From Macrobrachium rosenbergii (taxonomy: Eukaryota > Arthropoda > Malacostraca > Decapoda > Palaemonidae), in assembly GCF_040412425.1 (NCBI RefSeq), contig NC_089767.1, positions 40,743,009 to 40,807,008 of the forward strand: a stretch of 64,000 nt of DNA, written 5' to 3'. This document shows positions 1 through 11,770 of the stretch, piece after piece; within the stretch, counting starts at the first letter, position 1; each line of letters opens with the position of its first letter. The notes beneath the pieces were generated by a model. The model had not been told where the DNA came from and did no database searches. It was given only the letters and a program-made list of their open reading frames with translations. The translations under genes were made by a program, and so were the position numbers.

Positions 1-1447
1 ACTCTCCAGCAACTCCAAGTATTTTTGTTCTAGTAGCAAAAATCGCATTTCCTATAAAAAACAACAAAGTATAAATAATTTTAGGACCTAAGTTTCGTCA
101 GTACTGACTATTTATTTTGATTTTACAGGCAACCAGATGTGGGGCAGTGAAAACCAAGAATAGTCACTGATTTATATTATCAAGCCTTCCTAAGGTATCC
201 CTCACTAGATGGGAGTCCAAATTCACATACAAAAATGCTTTTGGTAGCTTTAATAAGACGGGATGCATAAAGAAGGAATATTATAAAAAATAAAACTACA
301 GATACAATATGGTTGGTGAGTATTTCTGGTTAGTGAGTATTTCAAATTCTAAGTCTATACAATACACAACCTCTATACAATATATCACTTAAAATGGGTC
401 ACTATCCAACTATGTTTTAATGTTACATCTTGTATATTTGTAATGAAAGCCAGCAAAATCCACAGTTTATAGGTTATTGACGTGTTTACATCAACCTGGA
501 TGTTGGTCTCTTAAAAAAAAAAAAAAAAATGGTGGCACAATGGACAAGCACGTGAAACTCTATTACCATAGTCGCTACCTGAATGTTAGTTATTTACTGA
601 TGAATGTTACACTTATTTATTCATGAATCTTGCAGTTATTTATCACTTCTACATACGATAAAGTCTGAAGAATGAGAAAACAAATGTCTTAATCTCCCAA
701 CCAGCCAACCTTCCCAAAAACCCTTCCTCATCAATAAATCCACAGAGGTTTCAAAACATCAGGAGTCAGACGCCACAACAAAGGCATCTAGCAGCTTATC
801 TAACCCATCAAAATTCACAGTCCTGGCTGTACACTGACACCATTCCACCTGCCTCATCATAAATACATGCACCTTTGCATCACAGACATTAATATCTTGA
901 CTTTCAATTGATGACTGCCTGAGTGGGCATAAAGTGTAACAGAAAAATAATAAACCTCCTGCAGCTAAGCATCTCTCCATTATCTTAGGATATCCAATAT
1001 ACCAGTTATTTGCTTACGAAACAACTTTTGCATTAAATAATACCACCCTTAGGAACTTATCTCAAACGATTATCGTTATCAATAACTATGAGTCAAGTGC
1101 AAGAAAAAGTGACAGACATTAGACAGGTGGTTCCTATATAACCCCTAAAAATTTTTTTTAGTAACTTTTCAAGAAACATGACTGAATTACTATGTTTACT
1201 GCATATTTATTACATATAATCACAGATAATGAGCGCTTTTAGATGTACATACCTCAACTTTACAGTTATTGAGTACATATAACGAAAACCCCTGCTGATA
1301 AATATGTTACGACCTCCATCCAGAAAAAAAGATTTTACCTAATAAAAATTCTTTCATACAAAAATAATTAGAATTTTTGCAATAACGTAACCTAGTCCAG
1401 CCTAGTAGTTGAAGGAACACATCAAAGTATAGAATAAAATACTGCAC
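1..1447. other. WDR26 intron 2 (partial), no exon seen
   Basis: AT-rich sequence downstream (minus strand) of WDR26 coding exon 2. I looked for the continuation of the CTLH region and for WD40 repeats on the minus strand and found none, so the next exon should lie left of base 1. Open frames here, such as one at 759-980 on the minus strand, have no recognisable domain and look like chance frames. Confidence 0.5.
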
Positions 1448-1604
1448 CTTAAGACTAGCAGGGTCGTCGAGCATGTTTCGCAGCTCATTTAGAGCCGTTT
1501 CTGCTTTCGACCATTCACCATCCATCACACACTGTCGAAATCTTGCTGCTGCTGGGTGATCAAGACGGCACCCAGATTCTGACATGAGCAAGTCGGCACT
1601 CTTT
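1448..1604 (-). CDS. WDR26: WDR26 coding exon 2 (LisH end, CTLH start)
   Basis: The exon has a good acceptor (polypyrimidine then TTGCAG) and encodes KSADLLMSESGCRLDHPAAA followed by the first CTLH helix. The reading frame and the split Lys codon match exon 1. The donor GTGCAG departs from the GTRAGT consensus. Confidence 0.88.
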
Positions 1605-4600
1605 CTGCAAGGCAAACAAGCAATTAATAACAGATACAGCTCAACCATATGAAGAAACAAATTATCAAATGCCTAACATAATATGATGGAGACCTACTAA
1701 AAATGGCTCATGAGATTTTGAAACCACATATAAAATTTTTAAGATAGTGAAGTATCCTTCCACAAAGACTGGTCTAACGAAGGTAACGGCACCTTTATCA
1801 AGAATGGAAAAGAATAGCACCAATCAAAGAAAAGTCTTCAAGAAATATACTGATGGCAATGGTAAAGAATTTCCAACTACTGTACATGTGCTGCCCTCAT
1901 GTAGACACGTTGCCACTGATTATTGATAGAATTTTTGCATCATTTATGTGGTTCAATTGAGCCTTTCTACATTTCACTTTTGAAATCTGGTGTCTTTAGC
2001 CACTCCCAACCTAGCTGCCAAACTTCCTTGCTCTTCTCCAATTTTCCCCCCTCCTTTCAGGACAAATCCTTCAGGCTAGCCTTTAAAGACTTCCAGAATT
2101 GCGAGTTGGTGGTCTGGTACTTCATTCTTCTTCAACCCAATACAATTTATATTTTTACCCTAAAGGTAATAACATAACAGTTAATGAAACCAACTCTTAA
2201 ATCCCTGCTGTTGCTGATTCAGTGGCTGTGGCATAACAAAAACAAACTCAGTTATCTAAACTCATCCACACGCTGATATTTAACAAGTACGGAGTTTTAC
2301 TCTGATATGTACGTCAAATATTTGGGTGCTATGAAAAAGAAAGCTGTAAATAAAAAAGCACAAAGATTCATCAACTTTGGTGCTGGTCACATGTATGTTC
2401 AGTCTAATACATTGTGCAAAAGCATCACAACTGTCCTTTGCTTCTAGTGCTCATTAGTGATCTTTCAACCAGGAGCACAGGTGTGATACTGACTAATAAA
2501 TAAGGTCTCAGTCTGCTGTAGTCCAACCTCATCATTCACTGACTACATCAAATAGGCTTACTGACCTTATTTAAAACTACTATATTAAGGCTAGTTCCCA
2601 CTTCATTTTGTGTCTAAGGAGAGTGAATAAATAATAAATACAAAATAATATACCAAAGTCCCAGAACACTACCCTGTGGAATACCTGACACCGATCTAGG
2701 ATAAATAAAAACATCCTCCAAAACAACAATCACTTAAAACAAATGGAATTAAGGCAATTGATAACCTTAAGCACCCAAGTAGGTTAAAAAGTCAAAAGCA
2801 AGTGTTAAGTTTAACTTGAAAAAGTAGACCCTTTTCATTTTCAAGGACATAAGTTCTTGGACAATAGTTAATTTACAAAGGTCAGATTAACAGAAATGAT
2901 GTATCAATAAAGAAAGTCTTATGTAATGGACAAAAACAAAATCATCATCATCCATTTAAATGCTTTTCACCTGAAGAGAGGCTAATTTTTGGGAATAAAT
3001 TTTATTTGATGATACTTCACCACTGAAACGCGATTTACCATATACTGTATTATATATCACACACAGTTTAATCATTGTCACACAAGCAAATAAGTATGCA
3101 TTTAAATGCGCCAACTGAAGAGAGAAATTGAGTTTTTGAATAAAAAATTTAACTGATTATACTTCAACACAGAAACAGATTTTAGCTATTCATGGGGGGG
3201 TTGTGCAATGCACCCCCATGAATACCGGGGCTCGACTGTACAGCTTAATCACTGTTACACAAGCAAAGCTGATATTAGGATGGATAAAGTAATTTTCCAT
3301 GGTTCTACTAAAACCACATTTTATAAAACAACAGTGATAAAATATCTTTTGTTACGTTAAAATGTCAAATGTAAAGAAATTACTTTGCCACATTTAATGA
3401 CTCCCCACGAATAAACGTTTAGCAGATTACCATCAATAACTCAGGATGTACAACTACATACTCTTATTAATTAAAATGGTACAAAAATCATCCGGATAGG
3501 TGTTGGTTACTTTAGGCCCAAAATATCATGTCTTGAGTTCTAGGTCAAGCAAAAGAACCTTGTAACCAACTAGCACTCACAACCTTGCCACTGCACCAAC
3601 TCTGACCACAACAATCACTAGATCACTACACCAGATCTGGCCAAAGCAACAATTTGACACTAAACAAGCTTTGGCTTACTACTATATTCTTGTGATTCCA
3701 CTTGAAACTTGGCACCATAGCCTCTTCTCCAGAAAACTTTATGTACAGCAGAATCTCACTATAACAGACTTTATATTATATTTACCCAGTAAACAATAAG
3801 TAAACTTCCTTGCAGAAAATAAATTTGACAATAAAGGTAGGGAGTGATGTTCTGGCTTAATGTGGAAATAAAATGTTTACATTTCATACCTCATTAATTA
3901 TGTATGCTTTATTTACTTCTGACAAGGAAATCCCAGTCTCACCAGACAGACTGGTATTATGTCATAATCCAAAATATTCCAGTGAGCATGCTGTGTCCTA
4001 CTTACTGATAATGTTCCCCCTTTCCTCACGTCTATCTCATCAGGCTTCATAGTAAACTTGTCAGTTTCCTAAAACTGCCTTGCTGACAGCAGTGCTTACA
4101 GTCATCATTTCAAGTCAATTTCGTATTACATCTTAGTTCAGAGTTTGTGTAAATTTTTAGTTCAGAGTTTGTGTAAGTTTTGGGTTCTAGTTTAGAGTTT
4201 ATGCAAGGCTTGGGTTGTCCTCTTGGACACTTCCCTTTTGCAGGCTACTGTTTAACCTTTCCAATGATTAGTTCATCATCATGACCCACAAAACTGCATG
4301 ATGCAAAAGGCCAAATTTCCCAACTCTTCTGGTGCCCACAGGAGTCTAGCTGACACTATCACATGCAGCACTTCTGGGATTGTGTGCAGGACATATCAGT
4401 CATCTTTATCCACCTGTCAGCATTATCTTGCCTACATATGGAAACTTTCTTAACTTGATTTATGGTTATCTTTTCTAACTCTACCTGCCATCTGACCCCT
4501 ATTTTTCTTAGCTTTATTCTCAAATCAAAATCTTCATAGTCTTTCACTAAATTCCAACGTAAGAGAACCTGTACCGGATGTTACTTTTTGTAAACATTTG

Positions 4601-5218
4601 AAAAACTCCTCCACCCCTTTGAGTCCCAGCTCCCTAGGTATAGGATATAAAGTATTCTATCGTGTAAGCATTGTAAACCTTGTGGTGTTGTGCTGATTAA
4701 AACAACATTACCTACATATCTGCCAAGGTCCTATCGTTACCCTAGTCTAAACCTTATCTTCCATCTCCGAACACATATTCCATTATCATATCTATGAGAA
4801 TGGTCAATAGCACTCATAGGTCAATAGCAAAGATGAAATAACATTTACTGCAAACCCGCTCAACAGGACCCATCAACATCTACGTGTTCATAGATAATTA
4901 CAATTAGCGTTACATATTAATGCCATAGTGATACAAAAACCTCCCTATTATTGGTCTGTGGATGCTGTTACATATTTTCCTACTCTTGGTCAACAAAAGC
5001 CATCAGAAAAGGGATTCTTAAATTCTATTCACTGCTTGTTCGCCTCTTACCTTTCTACAACCTACTGAGAATGAGCATATTAAATAAAAGCTAATGCATC
5101 TGTGGCTTTTCCAGTATTTACCCAATTTCCTACAACCCTTCATTCAGGCTGAAATCTCGTATGGACAAACAAATACCACGACAATTTCTATAAATAAATA
5201 TAGCGTATACTGTATCTC

Positions 5219-5259
<41 letters not shown>

Positions 5260-8200
5260 CATGGCCCCCAATGTCATGTGCATTAAAGGGAAATCTATGC
5301 TTTGTTATATGCATTGACTGCATATAGTATTTGACTTGTCATAATTCAATATTTTGAATCAACATTCATGATTATCAGTTCAAAAATGTTGACATGGTCT
5401 ACTGTACAGGTGGTGCCATGGTTATTTTTTAAAATATTACTCAAAATTATAGATATATCTAATATTGCAGTAATAAACCTGTCTAAAGCTTCCTTAATGC
5501 CAAAATCAATAAATTCAAAAACAAAATAGAGTAGTATGTCCATACTAAGAAGCTATTTCACCAGGGAAAGCACATAAAAAGACACATGACAGAATGAAAA
5601 CAACACTGAAAAATATTACATAGTACACTTATTGCTTCTTATGGAATAAATTTCCATGAAAACGTCAAGCATAAGCATGAAATATTTTACGAGTTTTCCT
5701 TCCAAATCTTTCCCCTTTGATTTATGCAACCGTGCTCAGATTTCTGGCTGCCTAAGTGGTCTCTTTTTAAAAAAGCAAACTTAAACGAGATCAGATTGCA
5801 GCTCATGTGCTGTCATTTACATGTCTGTCACTTCTACTTAATCCACCGTTACGGGTCATGTCTGCAATGCAGTGCAAGGGGCTAGGTGTGTTATGCATCA
5901 AAGTATAAGGCTGCGATTCACACAAAGTAATCAGTACCTGCTTTCAACATATTAAATGCAATAATAACAACGTCTGTATGCAGTTAAGAATGACAAAAAA
6001 TTAATAAAAATTTTGATGAATAATAAGTAATGAAAAACACATTTTACCACCAACAAATTGTACTAAATGTCTTTAAGGTAACCTAACATCTAAAACTAGC
6101 AAACACTGCTAAAGAGTGAACATTTGGAGGCAGCAGTTTTTCCTTCACAAGGAAAGAATGTAGGGTTGTAATGTATTTGCAATACCCTTTTCATAGTTTC
6201 ATTTTGGAAAATAGCTGTGTACGTTATTATGGGGGTCAGGAGACAATGAAATCGAGTGATGAACGATAAGCAAGTAACTGGAAATGAAAAACTTCCATTG
6301 ATGGGGGCAGTTAATGGATATTAAAATTATAAAAAAAACTAGAAAATAATAAGTGATAATCATATGAACCAGCTAAAACTAGCAAACAGTGGAAAGTAAG
6401 TTTGTGTCATTATGTTTATTTGTAAGGTTTTTACTTAACATTTTTTATAAATTGTCAATTTGATTTTTGACACCACGTCTTTCGTGATTCGTAGTTTTTT
6501 CTTATTTTGATGCTCCCTATTTGCAGAGTCATTTATTCAACTCATAGTACTTTGCGTCACTGTGTATTTCGAAGTGTTAATTATGGCTGTTCTTATACAG
6601 CACTTTTATATCTAGTCAGTCATTACAGTTTTCTTACTGTTTCATATTATGTAATTTTTACAGATAAAAGATATGTACAATAATGAACTCCAAAAAGCTC
6701 AAGTGTACCTGTGTATGATATATCAAGAAATAATGTCTGTGTAATTATACCTGTGTTTATACAGCCCTTTTATATCTCTCAGTTTTCTTACTGTTTCCTG
6801 TTCTGTTCCTCCTTGTCCTCTGGTTGAGGTTTTATAGAAATGAAAACATATCCATACATACCAGTTACTCCACAGGAAAATGAGATAGACTCTAGGGCAA
6901 AACGGTAAAGCCACATGTATTTAATGCCTCACTTTTCCATAAAGTAATGTATGTGCGTGTGTATGCATATACATCCTTGCCTCCAATAATGCACGAATAA
7001 AGGGCACTAGAGCGGTTGCAGTGCAGGGACAGGGGTAGGCTTGAGGAATCCTAATCTTTCGTGGAACGCCGTGACCTGACCTAACCATCCCTTACCTTCC
7101 TAACCTAACTTAGGGCGCCGTGCCCTGACCTGGCCGGGGGGCTTGGCTGCCCCTGAACGCCCCCAAGTAACACGTAGTATCTGTCTCCCTACTCTGCATA
7201 CTAGCCAGGGCATCTGTGAAATTCTGTCTTTACGATCCTACCACATCTGCAGCCTCCCTTACCATAATTCTCATCCAAGTAGGTCTGCGTCTTCCAACTT
7301 TTTTAGTACCTGCAGGAACCCACTGACACTATCAAAAGTGTTCTCCCAGTGACTGTGCAAAAGACGTGTACGAGCATCTCCCCCTCCCTTTAATCACTAT
7401 CTACACGTGGAACTTCAGTAACTTCTCTAAGGGTATCATTTCTAACTCTATTATGCCATCCGACTCCTAATATAGTTTTATCTTATAGTTTTATTCTCAA
7501 TCCACAAAATCCTTTTGATATATAGCAAATTCAAGCTATCATAACCTAATATTAAACAGCAAGTGCTGCGCAGCTACAATACCACCTAACTATTAAATAC
7601 TGGCTAACATCATTTCAAACCTGTTCACCACAGAAAAACTGGTCCTTGAGATAACCTTTGTTAATCTTTGCATGAACCAAGAACATTTTCATTTTGCGAA
7701 CTATCCATAAGGTAATTATATTGCTCGGTATATTTTGTCGCTAAATACACGAATCAAAATTTTTTGACTGTCTGTTAGCTGTTATATAAATTTCAACCTA
7801 AATACACAAACCTTCTATTTTTCTATTTTAATCCTATATTTTAAGTTTTTGGCCATGGGGCGAGTGTAGAACGACTGGAATAGGTTCTGCAGGCCAAAAA
7901 CAAACCTAACCTTTCCTAGGATGCCATGTCCCGACCTAACCAGACCTTACCTTCCTAACCTCACTCGAGGTGCTATGCTCAACCTGGCCAATGGGGTGCT
8001 TTGCCCCCTGCCTGGACTCCCCCAAGTAGCACTAAACAATGGAAAGGCCTGATACCGTTGTTCTACAAACTACCTTTTGACCATTATTCGAGTTTTCCCT
8101 ATACACAAGAACTAAGAATGGACCCCAAGGGTTCTGGGTGCCTATGGCAATTCGTCTGATTGTTACCGTCAACAATTCTGCCGTCGAGTCAAACTGACTT

Positions 8201-9135
8201 AGGCTACGTTGTCAATGTACAAACAAACTCCAAAGAAACGGCTAGTTTACAGTGATTCTGACAAACCTAATACTCTTTTCTATCAGGAAGGTTTGACGAC
8301 AAACCCATTACAACGCCCAATGCCCAACGAAGTGGGGGTTATTGCAACAAGAGGCTGTGCCTTCAAGGTCAGGTCAAGCATGGCAAGGACCTCACATCCT
8401 TCAAGAGTTTAGGATAGGAAAGTTAATCATTATATACCAAAAACCCAAGTTTCCCCCGCCCGTGGGAAAGGTTATTACGGGTTCACTCGCATTACTGAAG
8501 GAAATGAATAAAAAAGGCTTTTAAGACTTCGTCAGAATCACATAAAATAAAGGTCAGAAAACCCTACGGTTTCACGAGGAGAGGACACACTAAAAATGTA
8601 AATTTATTAGCTCGGGCCTTAATTCTCAGGCCCCGACCGTAATACTTCCACTTCTAATACCCCCCCCTGAGGAGGAGGCCTGGAATAACACCCCTTTGAG
8701 GATACGTCGACACCAGCATGAACCGTATGTTGAAAGCTCCATTAAACGCGAGTTATGCCCCCCTCGCGTGGCTCCTAAACCCGGGCACGGGACTCGCGGA
8801 AAGACTCTCTCACCACACTCGGCCACGGGAACGAAACCAAGACCCACTAAGACTCACTTCAGTCCAAGTTCTATGAGATGTTGTCCTATGAGTCGCACCA
8901 TCTCCTGCTGCACTGTGTTCAATTTGGTGTTGCGTGAAGCGGCGGACTCCTCCTCCCTCATCACCCCGTTTTGCGTGTGAGCACTGTTATTTTCCTCGCA
9001 CCCGTTAGTTTGTTCCATACCATTCTGTTGCACTTCGTTTATTGCTGTGCCATTGGTCGCCTCCTGCTGCTGCTGCTGCTGCTGGTGCTGCTGCTGCTGC
9101 TGCAACTGCTGCTGTTGCAAGTTCTGTTGCTGCAT
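1448..9135 (-). CDS. WDR26: WDR26, 5' part (coding exons 1 and 2)
   Basis: WDR26 is a LisH-CTLH-WD40 protein, homologous to yeast Gid7, of the CTLH/GID E3 ubiquitin ligase. Two coding exons are visible. Exon 1 is 9135-8858 and exon 2 is 1604-1448. Exon 1 starts at the only ATG after an upstream in-frame stop near 9219. It encodes a Gln-rich stretch (about residues 1-24), an Asn/Glu-rich linker, and the start of the LisH motif (VRLIGQHLIELGL). It ends CTGAA/GTGAGT. Exon 2 follows TTGCAG, and the split codon gives Lys. The joined motif reads ELGLKKSADLLMSESGCRL, very close to vertebrate WDR26. The CTLH start follows (FRQCVMDGEWSKAETALNEL). Exon 2 is 157 nt and ends in phase 0 at AAG/GTGCAG, a weak donor. 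The remaining CTLH and all WD40 exons lie outside the window. The intron between the exons is 7.25 kb. Gene identity is firm; the start codon and transcription start are less certain. Confidence 0.9.
2953..3270. repeat. Diverged 146-bp tandem duplication in WDR26 intron 1
   Basis: Two adjacent diverged copies begin with CATTTAAATGC at 2953 and 3099. Both run through a shared ...ACTGAAGAGAG..., ...ATACTTCA.CAC.GAAAC... order and end in ACACAAGCAAA. Copy 2 is longer because of an inserted GC-rich hairpin at about 3185-3240. Confidence 0.65.
3185..3241. mobile_element. Small hairpin insertion, possible pogo/Tigger-type terminus
   Basis: It contains a hairpin with arms ATTCATGGGGG and CCCCCATGAAT (3188-3223), then CCGGGGCTCGACTGTA. 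Read on the minus strand it begins TACAGTCGAGCCCCGGTATT, which resembles the ends of pogo/Tigger elements and short derived MITEs. It interrupts copy 2 of the 146-bp duplication; copy 1 lacks it. The family name is an inference. Confidence 0.4.
4136..4210. repeat. Short imperfect tandem repeat (~25 bp, three units)
   Basis: The motif TTAGTTCAGAGTTTGTG recurs, then degrades to TAGTTTAGAGTTTATG. It is a minor local duplication in WDR26 intron 1. Confidence 0.5.
4310..4560 (-). mobile_element. Decayed LINE 3' ORF end (minus strand)
   Basis: Minus-strand translation shows KLRKIGVRWQ and later RQDNADRWIKM. This resembles the C-terminal tail of arthropod non-LTR reverse transcriptase ORFs, where the usual pattern is a LRRILGVRWQD-type motif followed by a RWRWLGHVLRM-type motif. 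It carries many substitutions. It lies in the same orientation as the WDR26 transcript. A similar fragment lies at about 7180-7545. Confidence 0.45.
5221..5256. repeat. (TG)n microsatellite
   Basis: Perfect TG run of 36 nt inside WDR26 intron 1. Confidence 0.95.
7019..7173. repeat. Interspersed repeat copy A (TAACCTAAC-rich)
   Basis: It contains GACCTGACCTAACCATCCC, TTACCTTCCTAACCTAACTT, a GGCGCCGTGCCCTGACCTGG block and a C-rich end (CGCCCCCAAGTA). The order is shared with 7853-8036. The family is unnamed here; similar sequence is familiar from decapod genomes, which is an inference. Confidence 0.6.
7180..7545 (-). mobile_element. Decayed LINE 3' end, second fragment
   Basis: Minus-strand reading gives KVGRRRPTWM and EAADVV, like the tail of decapod LINE reverse transcriptase ORFs, with CACTGACACTATC shared with the fragment at 4310-4560. 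Frames are broken. Assignment rests on weak similarity. Confidence 0.4.
7853..8036. repeat. Interspersed repeat copy B
   Basis: This is a diverged second copy of the repeat at 7019-7173. It shares CTTACCTTCCTAACCT, the GGTGCTATGCTCAACCTGG block and the C-rich end CTCCCCCAAGTAGCAC. Confidence 0.6.
8858..9135 (-). CDS. WDR26: WDR26 coding exon 1 (poly-Gln N-terminus, LisH start)
   Basis: This 278-nt exon encodes 92 full codons plus two bases. The first ~24 residues are mostly Gln from CAG/CAA codons (9061-9135), followed by an acidic, Asn-rich linker and then the LisH helix. Vertebrate WDR26 also has a long low-complexity N-terminus, but Gly/Ser/Ala-rich. In the same frame, a basic stretch (PPPRKKRKQ) lies just upstream of the ATG after a TAA. 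It would be translated only if an upstream exon or a non-AUG start were used. Confidence 0.85.
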
Positions 9136-10341
9136 ATTGTCTATGGATTGTTTTCGTTTCTTGCGTGGAGGCGGAGTGACTCCACCGTATTGTGGGTTCT
9201 GCCAGGAGGCCAGTGTGTCTTATGTGAACGCCGTGGTGAAGCCACACCACTCCTGCTTCACGCGAGCCGAAAAAATCACCGAAATTACGGTGGTGCGCAA
9301 CATTAACGCTCGGGAGAGGATCGACTTTTCGTGTCTCCTTCACTCTCAGCTGGGAGATCGAACTCGCGACTGGACACGCATTCTCTTCTAAAAGGATGTA
9401 AGATCTGTTCATTTGTTACGAGGCGTCGTATTCGATCAGAAAATGCGTACTAATAATTTCAAAATATCATACCAACACCATTAATATTAACAAAAGTTAA
9501 GTATACGTCATAAAAAACTGGGATTGGCAATGCATTTTATTGCTGGAATGCAGCTCTGTTTTTCCATGAGTTGTATAAAAACAATAAAGTCTTAATAAAA
9601 AAAGGACCTTGCTAACCTTGTGCACAGGCCTTCATTGAAAAATCTAAGCTATATAATTATATTGCCATTGTCCATTCTATTGAAGGCTCGATTGTGTTGT
9701 TTGAGAAAGTGGTTTTGGGTTCTCGGGGATGAATTTTGTATTATTGGAACCTGATCATTGTTTTGGTACAACGATGACGTCATTTCGCTCTCTTTCTCTT
9801 GTCTTGATAAATGACACCTTTTCCCCGAGGTGTATTTCTAAAGTTTCTGGTAATTCAGTCCTTTATTCCCGCGAGTATTTATAACCGACAGGCTTACTTT
9901 GCCGTCGGTATATGATTTACAACCTTCAATAAAAATCCACAAATGTCTTTGTCTAGATCTTTCCTGTGACCATTTAAGGAGGAAGTGCCTGTCCAAGGTC
10001 TTCGATGATTATAGGCCTTCTTGCTTTTATAACAGATTAAAAGGAGTGCGGTATGGATATTCGTTATTGATATTATCCAGATTAATCTGAGAAGATTAGT
10101 TTACTCGTCGCCCTGCGTATTGCAATAAGAAAGAGTTAATGACATTGAGAATTATGTAAACAAGATTGCAGATTATGTAGATCATGTTTTACGAGTGAGC
10201 GCGGTAATTTTGCTGTTTTCTCGATCACGGCTCTTTTTAGTAACAGAGCACAATGCGTAGAAGTTGAAGTGGAAAAAGTTAACGATTTACTCTTGAAATC
10301 TACTGCCATATCCGCCTTTCTATTTTCTAAAAACGAGTTTC

Positions 10342-10344
<3 letters not shown>
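9136..10344. other. WDR26 5' flank, probable promoter and 5' UTR region
   Basis: The first ~280 bp upstream (minus strand) of the WDR26 ATG are less AT-rich than the surroundings and probably hold the 5' UTR and promoter. No TATA box or initiator could be placed with confidence. A 135-codon minus-strand frame (9412-9005) overlaps exon 1 out of frame and looks spurious. The rest is AT-rich with no recognised gene. Confidence 0.4.

Positions 10345-10424
<80 letters not shown>
10345..10424. repeat. (CT)n microsatellite
   Basis: About 80 nt of uninterrupted CT. It is the first of the long arrays in the WDR26-MCM5 spacer. Confidence 0.97.
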
Positions 10425-10427
<3 letters not shown>

Positions 10428-11104
10428 TAAGTTCGGACTGTTGTACAATACCAAAGGGTTATTTAGACATTATGCGAACTAAGAACAGCTAGCAATTCAT
10501 ACCTAGTTTTGGATTACACAAGCCTTTTCTGTTAAAATATAAAGAAACTAAATTTCATAGCATCAAAGCTGATTGCAAGAACTGACATGAAATCTGCGCC
10601 ACAACAAAGAATGACAGAACAATGGAAGTAATTGTTCGAACAATGAATTTGTTCTCACACATAAACGGCAATGATACCTCCAAAGCTTAAGTATTCATTT
10701 ATTACATCTAAGTTGCCAGTGTAACGGTAGAAGTGTTTTCCAATTCTTCGCTTTATCGTGATTGCAACATGGTCTACGTGGCGTACTGTAGGATTTTAAT
10801 TGATGAAGTAAAACAAATAATAGCGGGATTGATAGGAGGAGAACAGTGTCCGTCTACACAAGTAAGAGGGTATGTTTTTATGATTTACGTAAATCGTGTG
10901 TTGTTATGATTTGTGGGAGTGGCTGGTTTGCTATAAAATTGGTCTGAAATAACCGATGTTGTGCCTCTGTGGACGTTTAATACCATTTTGTATGAAGTTG
11001 TGTGGAGAGTCAAAGGAGGTCCAGGAAAATGTAGAATAGCTGATACATGCAGATGACGCAGTACTAATTTCAGATGGTGAAGAGAAACTGTAAACCAGTG
11101 GTTC

Positions 11105-11346
11105 TCAACCAGGGGAGGAATTGTGACCACAGATTGGCAGGCTCAGACTGGCCCTAGGACCACACAAAACGCAGTGTGCCTTGGACTTTCCCTCCGCTAC
11201 CTTGTGCGTTAGTGTTTTGCTGCATATTATTTGGAATGTACCTTTTGAGGCAGACAGTTTTGGAAAGGGGGTGGGGAGGAATGACATTCTGACCTATGGT
11301 GAAAGGGTGCATGAGCCAAAAAAAAAAAAGGTTGAGAACCACTGCA
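11105..11346. mobile_element. hAT-type MITE
   Basis: The terminal inverted repeats are CAGTGGTTCTCAACC at 11105 and GGTTGAGAACCACTG at 11330-11344, the classic hAT end sequence. Flanks CTGTAAAC (11097-11104) and GTGTAGAC (11347-11354) match at 6 of 8 positions, consistent with an aged 8-bp target-site duplication. The interior has no transposase frame, so it is non-autonomous. Removing the element plus one flank makes the surrounding LINE reading frame continuous. Confidence 0.8.
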
Positions 11347-11492
11347 GTGTAGACACTGCAGGTGAAAGGATGTGAAAGGGTCTGCAAGGGAAGAAAATTG
11401 CAAATAAATGTCAACAAGAATAGGCTTATGTATGTGATTCGAACCAGGGAGATGGAGCAATACATGTTAATAGGGAAGAATGGAAGACACTG

Positions 11493-11770
11493 CACTGGGA
11501 CCTTTGAGGTCATTCAGCGCTGAAACGGAAACTGACAGTTAAAAGGACTGAAAGGCGTAACAGGAGAAAAACCTCAAAGCAGTTTCATTATGACATAATC
11601 GTTAGGAGAGGGTGGAAAGTAAGATGGAAGAAAGAGAATATGAAAGGAGGTACAGTAAAAGGAACGAAAGGGGTTGCAGCTAGGGGCCGAAGGCACGCTG
11701 CTAAGAAGCTTAAGTAATGCCTACAGTGCACCGCATGAGTTGCACTGACGGCACTACCCTCCTAAGGGGA
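11493..11770 (+). mobile_element. SINE-like interspersed repeat
   Basis: It begins CACTGGGACCTTTGAGGTCA and continues through a purine-rich body (GGAAGAAAGAGAATATGAAA) and GCACCGCATGAGTTGCACTG to a CCTAAGGGG end. I recognise this as a very common decapod repeat. It splits the LINE relic: RT sequence is seen on both sides. Its formal class is not proven here. Confidence 0.55.

Noticed and set aside
8971..9391. Plus-strand Leu- and Cys-rich frames (111 and 114 codons)
   Set aside because: Antisense shadows of the poly-Gln tract.
9005..9412. 135-codon minus-strand frame with Ala runs overlapping WDR26 exon 1
   Set aside because: It reads the CAG tract in another frame (Ala codons); the LisH motif lies in the WDR26 frame and the exon joins correctly only there.
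11436..11446. TGATTCGAACC, reverse complement of a near-perfect tRNA B box
   Set aside because: It lies within the LINE reading frame, and no A box or cloverleaf is found at the right distance.
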